Shown piece by piece: positions 57,946-64,000 of a stretch of 64,000 bases of DNA; the stretch's first letter is position 1; every line of letters starts with the position of its first letter. The position numbers and the translations under genes are program-made. Under the pieces are notes generated by a model that was not told where the DNA came from, did no database searches, and worked only from the letters and a program-made list of their open reading frames with translations. The stretch comes from Streptomyces griseoviridis (GTDB lineage Bacteria; Actinomycetota; Actinomycetes; Streptomycetales; Streptomycetaceae): contig NZ_CP029078.1 in NCBI RefSeq assembly GCF_005222485.1, positions 8,681,501 to 8,745,500 of the forward strand, read 5' to 3'.

Positions 57946-59841
57946 CTACGGCGTCGGCGCCCGGCCCTCCGTCGCGTACGCAGTGTCCCCGTCCCCGCCG
58001 TCGCCGCCGTCCCGGCCGGACCTGCCGTACCAGGGCGGCAGCCGGAACCGGCCGTCCGAGTACGGCGTCGGCGACAGGATGCGCTGGTGGCCCTCCTGGA
58101 TCTGGTACACGAGGTGGGCCTGACCGATGGACGGATCGGGTGTCAGCTCCGGGTAGGCGAGCGCGGCCTGGCCCGGATCGGCCAGGTAGTAGGCGCCGTT
58201 CACCCCCCGGTGGATCGTGGTGCGGATGGCCTTCGCGACCCGGCGGTGGTCGCGCGGGTCGTCCACCTGGGACCACGCGCCGGCGATCATCCGGGCCCGG
58301 TCGTAGGCGATCCCGGCGTGCGAACGGCCGGGGGAGACGCCGTGCAGCGCGCGGAAGCGGGCCGCGAACGACCGGCCCAGATGGTCGGAGTAGGTGCCCG
58401 TGACCGTCGCCCAGAGCAGCCCCTCGGAGAGCGGGCCCAACTCCTCGCGGAAGCTCGGGATGGACGGCGTGTACAGCAGGTAGGGCAGGATCGGCGGTCC
58501 TTCGGCGAGGAGTTCGCGCAGGAAGGCCAGGCTGCCCGGCATGAAGTAGTGCCCGACGAGGACGGCGGCGGGCGCGGCGGCCCGCACCTGCCGGGCGGTC
58601 CGCTGCCAGGCGTCGTCGTCCATCCCCACCTCGCAGACCGTCTCCAGGGTCCAGCCGCCCGCCTCCACCGCCGCCGCCATCTCGGACCTGCCCAGGTCGC
58701 CCAGCGGCCAGATGCCCTGGATGACCATCAGCCTGCGGGACTCGGGCCGCCACGCGCCGCTGTCCCGCAGGGACGTCAGGAAGCGGACGAATCCGGGACC
58801 GTAGCGGGTGTCGCTCGGACAGACCTGGAAGATGCCGCCGTAGCGCTCGGGGTCCTCGGCGACCCGGGAGACCATCGAGTCCAGGGTCGCCGCGTGCAGA
58901 TACGGGCAGCCGTAGTCGGCGGCGATCTCATGGGCGACGTCCTGCGGACCGATGTAGCCGGAGGTGAGCGCGTCGACCTCCTGCTCGACGAGTTCGGTGA
59001 ACGCCGACCTGACGGCCGAGGGGACGGTCACGTCGAAGTCCGCGGTGACCAGCTCGATCCGGCGGCCCGCGATCCCGCCCTGGTCGTTGATCTCCTCGAG
59101 CGCCAGCCGGGTGGCGAGCAGCATCTCGCGGCCGTCCGCCGCGGCCGGTCCGGTCAGCGGCAGGGCGGCCCCCAGCATCAGCGGGCGGCGGCGCAGCGAG
59201 CGCGGCGCCCCGGGCACCGGGGAGGGGGCGGGGACGCCGCCCCGGGCCGCGGTGGCGATCCGGCCGAGGCCGAGCCGCTCGAAGCGGGTGTCGCCGCCCG
59301 GGAACGGCAGCCGGACCAGGCCCTGGTCGAGGGCGAGCGCCGCGGCGGCGGCCCGGCCCGACAGCTGGAGCTTGGTGAGCAGCCGGTCGACATGGGTGGT
59401 GACCGTGCGGGGGCTGGTGAAGAGGCGTTCGGCGATCTCGTTGTTGGTGAGGCCGGCCACCACCAGGGTGAGGACGTCGAGTTCGCGCAGGGTCAGACCG
59501 TAGGGGGAGGGGTGGCAGGGCTCGATCAGGACCCGGCCCATCGGCCTGCCGCGCGGGTCGGTGAACGGGTCGACCCAGACCCGTACCAGGGTGCGGGCGG
59601 TGGAGTCGGTCCACATGAAGCCGGTGCGGCCGGCCTCGGTGCGCAGACACGCCAGCACCAGTGCGGCGAGTTCGGTGTGCTCGCGCAGGAAGGCGACGGC
59701 GGGTCCCGGGCCCGGCGTCGCGTCCTGCCGGGTGTGGTCGGCCGCCTCCACGGTGCCGTCGGCGAGCATGATCGCCGAGGCGGGGGGCGAGAGGGTGTCT
59801 CCGGCGGGCCAGGCGGGTGCGGTTCGTTTCCGAGCGGACAC
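57946..59841 (-). CDS. LuxR-HTH fused to a periplasmic-binding-protein-like sensor
   Basis: 631 residues. Residues 1-110 form a small sensor-like region; 115-172 is a LuxR helix-turn-helix (LTLRELDVLTLVVAGLTNNE then IAERLFTSPRTVTTHVDRLL). Residues about 221-600 are a type I solute-binding fold (LMLGAALPLTGPAAADGREM, EEINDQGGIAGRRIELVTAD, SGYIGPQDVAHEIAADYGCP) as in branched-chain amino acid or amide receptors (AmiC-like). There is no signal peptide or membrane helix, so the binding domain is cytosolic and should gate DNA binding. GTG start with GGGAG upstream. Its neighbour is a ribose-type ABC importer, which it may control. Confidence 0.9.
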   Translation of the reverse strand: MSARKRTAPAWPAGDTLSPPASAIMLADGTVEAADHTRQDATPGPGPAVAFLREHTELAALVLACLRTEAGRTGFMWTDSTARTLVRVWVDPFTDPRGRPMGRVLIEPCHPSPYGLTLRELDVLTLVVAGLTNNEIAERLFTSPRTVTTHVDRLLTKLQLSGRAAAAALALDQGLVRLPFPGGDTRFERLGLGRIATAARGGVPAPSPVPGAPRSLRRRPLMLGAALPLTGPAAADGREMLLATRLALEEINDQGGIAGRRIELVTADFDVTVPSAVRSAFTELVEQEVDALTSGYIGPQDVAHEIAADYGCPYLHAATLDSMVSRVAEDPERYGGIFQVCPSDTRYGPGFVRFLTSLRDSGAWRPESRRLMVIQGIWPLGDLGRSEMAAAVEAGGWTLETVCEVGMDDDAWQRTARQVRAAAPAAVLVGHYFMPGSLAFLRELLAEGPPILPYLLYTPSIPSFREELGPLSEGLLWATVTGTYSDHLGRSFAARFRALHGVSPGRSHAGIAYDRARMIAGAWSQVDDPRDHRRVAKAIRTTIHRGVNGAYYLADPGQAALAYPELTPDPSIGQAHLVYQIQEGHQRILSPTPYSDGRFRLPPWYGRSGRDGGDGGDGDTAYATEGRAPTP

Positions 59842-59943
59842 GGGCGTCGTCTCCCGTCCCTTCGTGCGCGGCCTGCCGCGTGGATCGCGGCGACCGGTGC
59901 GATGACAGGCTCATCATGCCCAGGTACTGGGGGATGCGACAGG

Positions 59944-59987
59944 GTTACGTGTAACGAACGGGTAAGGAATCATTTGGGGTTACTGTC
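59944..59987. promoter_or_regulatory. GTTAC repeats upstream of LuxR fusion gene
   Basis: GTTAC-GT-GTAAC (59944-59955) and a further GGGGTTAC near 59976, within a stretch of lower GC about 100-145 bases before the start. A candidate binding site for the LuxR-type protein. Confidence 0.4.
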
Positions 59988-60008
59988 GAGTTTTCCGGGA
60001 CGCGTGAG

Positions 60009-60057
60009 GCCCGTGCGACACCGGCACGGAGGGGAGCCTGACCGGTGTCGCACGGGC
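60009..60057 (-). terminator. 16-bp perfect hairpin after the ribose-type operon
   Basis: GCCCGTGCGACACCGG (60009-60024) pairs with 60042-60057 around a 17-base loop, 48 bases past the permease stop. Confidence 0.8.
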
Positions 60058-60104
60058 GGGAGAGCGGCCCCGCGGCGGCCGACGGCCGCGCGGGGCAGCC
60101 GGGT

Positions 60105-61136
60105 TCAGGTGCGGCGGCTGCGCAGCAGCGAGTCGAGGGCCACCGCGGTGACGACGATGACGCCCTTGGCGATGAGCTGCCAGTGCTGGCTGATGTTGAG
60201 GCTGTAGAAGACGTTGGTCAGGGTGGCCAGGATCAGCAGGCCCACCGCCGAGCGCCAGACCGCGCCCTCGCCGCCGCGCAGCGAGGTGCCGCCGACCACC
60301 ACGATGGCGATGGTGTCCAGGGCCACCGTGGCGCCGACGTCCGCCTGCCCCACGCCGAGCCGGGAGGCGTCGATCATGCCGGCCAGGGCGGCCGTCACCC
60401 CGGTCATCACATAGGCGCTGCCCACCAGCCACGGCACCCGCAGACCGGAGAGCCTGGCGGCCTCCTCGTTGCCGCCGATGGCGAAGATGTTGCGGCCGTA
60501 CCCGGTCCGCGACAGCAGCACCGAGCCGATCAGGAAGACGCCGAGCAGGATCCAGATCGGCAGCGGCACCCCGGCGACCGCCGTCAGCGCCAGGTACTGG
60601 AAGGAGAGGTCGTCGACGATGAAGGGCGCCGAGTCGGAGTACACGTACGCCAGGCCCGCGATGACCGACGACATGCCCAGGGTGGTGACGAAGGGGTTGA
60701 CCTTCCAGCGGGCGATGATCGTGCCGTTCGCGGCGCCCACCGCGATCCCGGCGAGCAGCGCGCACACCCCGGCGAGCAGCACCGACCCGGTGCTCTTGGT
60801 GACCCCGGCGAAGACGGTGGAGCCGAGCGCGTAGGTGGCGCCCACCGACAGGTCGAAGCCGCCGGAGATGATGACGAACGTCATCGCGACGGCGATGATC
60901 CCGACGGCCGCGTTCTGGGTCAGGATGTCCTGGAGGTTCGCGGCCCGCAGGAAGCCCGGGTACAGCACGGTCGCCGCGACGACCAGCAGGACCAGCACCC
61001 AGAGCATGCTGAACCGCAGGGCGAGGGCCCGCAGCCGGGCGGCGCGGTCGTCGCCGCCCGGTCCGGTGGTCTTCGGGGGTGCGACGGCGGGTCCGCCCGA
61101 CGGGGCGGACGGCTGGGAGAGGGTGGACGGGGTCAC
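60105..61136 (-). CDS. Ribose-type ABC permease (RbsC family)
   Basis: 343 residues with eight to ten helices. Typical family-2 sugar permease stretches: DILTQNAAVGIIAVAMTFVI, SGGFDLSVGA, NPFVTTLGMSSVIAGLAY and YGRNIFAIGGNEEAARLSG (the EAA-like ATPase contact). GTG at 61136 follows GAGGTGAG. It is third of a binding protein-ATPase-permease operon; the 126-base gap to the ATPase gene carries no evident terminator. Confidence 0.92.
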   Translation of the reverse strand: MTPSTLSQPSAPSGGPAVAPPKTTGPGGDDRAARLRALALRFSMLWVLVLLVVAATVLYPGFLRAANLQDILTQNAAVGIIAVAMTFVIISGGFDLSVGATYALGSTVFAGVTKSTGSVLLAGVCALLAGIAVGAANGTIIARWKVNPFVTTLGMSSVIAGLAYVYSDSAPFIVDDLSFQYLALTAVAGVPLPIWILLGVFLIGSVLLSRTGYGRNIFAIGGNEEAARLSGLRVPWLVGSAYVMTGVTAALAGMIDASRLGVGQADVGATVALDTIAIVVVGGTSLRGGEGAVWRSAVGLLILATLTNVFYSLNISQHWQLIAKGVIVVTAVALDSLLRSRRT

Positions 61137-61262
61137 TTCAGCTCACCTCGCGGGTGGTCGGGTCGATGCTCGGGGCGGCGGTCGGACGGCACGGCGGGCG
61201 CGGGCTCCGGGGACGCGGGCGGCACTCGCCGCCCGGGGAGCCGCCGTGACCGGCGCGGGGCG

Positions 61263-62813
61263 TCACTCGGTGTCCTGGTCGTGGAAGCCGAGCCGGACGA
61301 TGTCCCGCACCCGGAAGTTCGGCGAGTCGGCCGGGATCTCGGACACCACCCGGCCGCCCGCGAAGACCAGCAGCCGGTTGGCGATGGCGAGCACCTCCTC
61401 CAGCTCCGACGAGGTGACGACGACGGCGGCGCCGTCCTGCGCCAGCCGCACCAGCGACGCCAGCACCTCCGACTTGGCGCCCACGTCGATGCCCCGGGTG
61501 GGTTCGTCGATGAGGAAGACCCGCGGGTCGCGCGCCGCCCACTTGGCGAGCAGCACCTTCTGCTGGTTTCCGCCCGACAGATGGCGCACCGGGGCGCCGA
61601 TCCTGGCCGCGTCGAAACCGAAGTAGCGGGTGTAGCGCTCGGCGCGCCGCCGTTCGGTGCCGTGGTCGATCTGTCCTGCGCGGGTCGCCCGGGTGACCCC
61701 GACGCTGATGTTGTCGGTGCCGTCCATCGCCGGGACCAGACCGTTCTTGCGGTCCTCGGGGACCATCACCACGCCGGCCGCGATGGACTGCCGGGCCGAG
61801 CGCGGCCAGGGCACCGGCCGTCCGCCGAGCCGCAGTTCGCCGGTGGAGGTCCGGTCGAGGCCGGCCAGCGCGCGCAGGAACGTGGTGCGCCCGGAGCCGA
61901 CCAGACCCCACAGGCCGACGATCTCGCCCTCGTGGACGCGGATGTCGATGCCGGACAGCACGCCGGGCACGTCGACCCCGGCCGCCTCCAGGGCCGGGCC
62001 GCCCGGCTCGTGGGTGCCGCCCCGGGCGGTGACCTCGATCTCCCGGCCGACCATGGCGCGGATCAGGGCCTGGCGGTTCCAGCGGGCCCGGGGCGCGGTC
62101 TCGACGAGCTGCCCGTTGCGCAGCACCGAGATGCTGTCGCTCAGCCGCAGCACCTCGTCCAGGTTGTGGCTGACGAAGACGATCGTGGTGCCCTGGGAGC
62201 GCAGCCGGTCGAGGACCCGGTAGAGGATGTCCCGTTCGTGCTCGGCGAGCGCGGCGCTCGGCTCGTCGAGCAGCAGGATCCGCCCATCGGCCTGCACCCC
62301 GCGCATGATCTCGAGGAGCTGCTGCTGGGACACCGACAGGGTGCGCGCCAGGGCGTCGGGCGGGATGTCCACCTCGAAGTCCTCGCACATCCGCAGATAG
62401 CGGCGGCGCATCTCGCGGGACGAGAGCAGTCCGCGCCTGCTGAGGGTGCCGCCGAGGAACACGTTGGCCTCGGCGCTGAGCGCGGGGACCATGGTGAGTT
62501 CCTGGTAGACGGCGACCAGGCCGAGGCCGCGGGCCTTGCGGGGGCCGCCCGCGTCGAGCGGGGTCCCGAAGACCTCGACCGCGCCGGTGTCGGCGGCGAG
62601 CCGTCCGCTGACCATGCCGAGCAGGGTGGACTTCCCCGCCCCGTTCTCACCGACGAGCGCGTGGACGGTGCCCGCCGGGATCCGGAGGCCGACGTCGCGG
62701 ACCGCGTAGGTCCTGCCGAAGATCTTGGAGACGCCGTGGCAGACGACGGCCGGGTCCTGGGGTGCGGTGACGGCGTCGGCCGTCGGGGGTGACGCGGGGG
62801 AGGTGGCGGGCAT
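61263..62813 (-). CDS. Ribose-type ABC ATPase (RbsA family)
   Basis: 516 residues, two fused ATPase domains. Domain 1: Walker A GENGAGKSTL, YQELTMVPALSAEANVFLG, Walker B ILLLDEPSAAL. Domain 2: degenerate Walker A GLVGSGRTTF, signature LSGGNQQKVLLAKW, FLIDEPTRGIDVG. This tandem arrangement with a degenerate second site defines the carbohydrate uptake 2 family. ATG at 62813 follows AAAGGAG. The gene is 32 bases after the binding protein gene. Confidence 0.94.
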   Translation of the reverse strand: MPATSPASPPTADAVTAPQDPAVVCHGVSKIFGRTYAVRDVGLRIPAGTVHALVGENGAGKSTLLGMVSGRLAADTGAVEVFGTPLDAGGPRKARGLGLVAVYQELTMVPALSAEANVFLGGTLSRRGLLSSREMRRRYLRMCEDFEVDIPPDALARTLSVSQQQLLEIMRGVQADGRILLLDEPSAALAEHERDILYRVLDRLRSQGTTIVFVSHNLDEVLRLSDSISVLRNGQLVETAPRARWNRQALIRAMVGREIEVTARGGTHEPGGPALEAAGVDVPGVLSGIDIRVHEGEIVGLWGLVGSGRTTFLRALAGLDRTSTGELRLGGRPVPWPRSARQSIAAGVVMVPEDRKNGLVPAMDGTDNISVGVTRATRAGQIDHGTERRRAERYTRYFGFDAARIGAPVRHLSGGNQQKVLLAKWAARDPRVFLIDEPTRGIDVGAKSEVLASLVRLAQDGAAVVVTSSELEEVLAIANRLLVFAGGRVVSEIPADSPNFRVRDIVRLGFHDQDTE

Positions 62814-62845
62814 CGGGGCTCCTTTCCTGCCGTGCCGCGGGCCGG

Positions 62846-63928
62846 TCAGTACTCGGGGGTGAAGTCGTCGACCGTGTCGGCGGTCGCGAACGGCGTGCCG
62901 GGCAGTTCGGAGGACTCGGTGAGGTTGATGAAGTGCGGCACGGTCTTGCCGGACACGTGGTCGGCGAGCGCCTGGAGGGCCTCCTCGGTCTCCTTGGCGG
63001 GCAGCATCATCACGCTCTGCTGGAGATCGCCCTTGCGGACCGAGTTCAGCGCCCAGGTGTCGCCGCCGAAGTCGTAGATCTTGACCTTGCCCTTGCGTCC
63101 CGCGCTGTTGACGGCCTGCACGATGCCGCGGCTCATCCCGGAGAAGTTGGACATGATCACGTCGAGGTCGGGGTTGGCCCGCAGGATGGTCTGCGCGGCG
63201 GAGTTGCCCTTGGGCGTGGTGTAGTCGGTGGCCTGCTGGGCGACCACCTTGAAGCCCTTGTGGGTGGCGAACGCCTTGGCGGCCTGCTGGAAGCAGAGGG
63301 TGTTCGCGTTGAGGTCGGGCCCGGAGATCAGCGCGATCCGGGCGCCGCCCGGGTGGTCCTTGACGACCTGGGCGACCCACCGCTCGTACACGTCGAGGGT
63401 CTGGCCGCCGACGTAGGTGACGGTGCCGGGCTCCCAGGTCTCCTCGCCGAGCTTGGTCGCCCGGCCGCAGATCGGCAGGTTGAAGACGGAGACCAGGATG
63501 CCCTTCTGCGGCGCCTGCCGGGTCAGCAGTTTGCAGACCAGGTTGCCGTCGTTGGGCTCCACGGCGAAGGCGTTGTACTTGCCGCTGGTGAGGGCCGTCT
63601 GGATCTGGTCGAACTGCTTCTGCGCGTCGAACTGCCCGTCGAAGACGTCGAGTCCGACGCCCAGGGCGGACGCCTTCTTCTTGCCTGCGGCGATGGCGGC
63701 CTGGAGGTAGGCGTTGCTGGTGCCCGCCGAGAAGTAGGCGATCTTCAGGTCGCTGACCTTCTTCGGGCCCGCGGCCTTGCCGCTCGCGGCGGACGGGTCG
63801 GCGGCGGACTGGTCGGTGGGCACCGAACAGGCCCCCGCGCCGAGCAGGACGGCGAGGGCGGTGGCGGCGACAGCGAGCCGGCGCGGGGCGGCGCCGCGTC
63901 TGACGCGGCGGGACGAGGCACGGTTCAT
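62846..63928 (-). CDS. Ribose-type sugar-binding lipoprotein (RbsB family)
   Basis: 360 residues. Lipobox GAGAC (Cys about 34), then a periplasmic-binding fold of the LacI/RbsB type (LKIAYFSAGTSNAYLQAAIA, DVFDGQFDAQKQFDQIQTAL, AFAVEPNDGNL, ISGPDLNANTLCFQQAAKAF). It has three mature cysteines beyond the lipobox, unusual for RbsB (NLVCKLL, LPICGRA, TLCFQQ); two may form a disulfide. First gene of the importer operon. The ligand could be a pentose, inositol or other small polar compound. Confidence 0.92.
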   Translation of the reverse strand: MNRASSRRVRRGAAPRRLAVAATALAVLLGAGACSVPTDQSAADPSAASGKAAGPKKVSDLKIAYFSAGTSNAYLQAAIAAGKKKASALGVGLDVFDGQFDAQKQFDQIQTALTSGKYNAFAVEPNDGNLVCKLLTRQAPQKGILVSVFNLPICGRATKLGEETWEPGTVTYVGGQTLDVYERWVAQVVKDHPGGARIALISGPDLNANTLCFQQAAKAFATHKGFKVVAQQATDYTTPKGNSAAQTILRANPDLDVIMSNFSGMSRGIVQAVNSAGRKGKVKIYDFGGDTWALNSVRKGDLQQSVMMLPAKETEEALQALADHVSGKTVPHFINLTESSELPGTPFATADTVDDFTPEY

Positions 63929-64000
63929 GGCGGTGGTTCTCCCTGTTCGAGACGGGCGGGGCGGGGCGGGGCGAGGCAGGGCGGGGCGAGGCGCCGAGCC
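63929..64000. other. Upstream region of ribose-type operon, G/C-simple repeats
   Basis: The last 72 bases contain irregular GGGGC-type tandem repeats. They should include the ribosome site and part of the promoter, but the window ends here. Confidence 0.5.

Overview
This 64 kb window looks like a Streptomyces chromosome arm or accessory-rich segment. It has very high GC, strong third-position GC bias, GTG and TTG starts, many secreted carbohydrate-active enzymes each paired with an ABC importer and a one-component regulator, and long GC-rich hairpins as terminators. I see no rRNA, tRNA, CRISPR array, insertion sequence or prophage gene.

Layout. 1-2366: a cytochrome P450 (cut by the window edge) divergent from an MFS exporter, with a 22-bp AT-rich dyad between them. 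2367-3153: gene-free DNA made largely of two tandem repeats (41 bp and 127-128 bp periods). 3154-6381: a secreted GH78 alpha-L-rhamnosidase behind a promoter and a perfect 14-bp LacI-type palindrome. 6385-6525: two strong hairpins. 6535-11848 (minus): five overlapping genes, fatty-acid-desaturase-like, O-acetylhomoserine sulfhydrylase-like, class I amidotransferase-like, homoserine O-acetyltransferase and a YczE-like membrane protein. 12627-25387: a mixed stretch (APH-like kinase, small charged protein, HAD protein, M14 carboxypeptidase, GH16 hydrolase, a stand-alone transketolase, a Tat-exported beta-propeller amidohydrolase, a Baeyer-Villiger-type monooxygenase). 25659-26424: a tiny hydrophobic protein and a PRC-barrel protein of stress type.

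26533-36192 is a sugar locus: Gfo/Idh/MocA oxidoreductase, ROK regulator, GH36 alpha-galactosidase, substrate-binding lipoprotein, two permeases, and a divergent secreted CBM35-bearing protein. The ROK gene and the ABC operon share a near-identical 13-bp site. 36266-44746 holds a DinB-like protein, a carboxylesterase and FAD oxidase pair next to a PucR/GAF regulator, a membrane protein coupled to a carotenoid oxygenase, and a gamma-butyrolactone-receptor-like TetR protein. 45269-45997 is a HAD phosphatase. 46145-51355 is an alpha-glucoside operon (GH13, binding protein, MalF-like permease with an inserted beta domain, MalG-like permease). 51542-56575 has an orphan binding protein divergent from PadR and a MacB-type ABC exporter; a 9-bp motif links this promoter to the GH13 operon. 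56632-63928 has an O-methyltransferase, a LuxR-HTH/periplasmic-binding-protein fusion and a ribose-type ABC importer.

The most interesting system is the 6535-11848 operon. Membrane desaturase plus an OAH-sulfhydrylase-like PLP enzyme is the enzyme pair used to make rhizobitoxine (RtxC and the C-terminal half of RtxA). With its own O-acetylhomoserine supply, a gamma-glutamyl-hydrolase-like enzyme and a membrane protein, I infer a pathway to an enol-ether (vinylglycine-type) amino acid rather than ordinary methionine synthesis. This is a hypothesis from gene content, not a demonstrated function.
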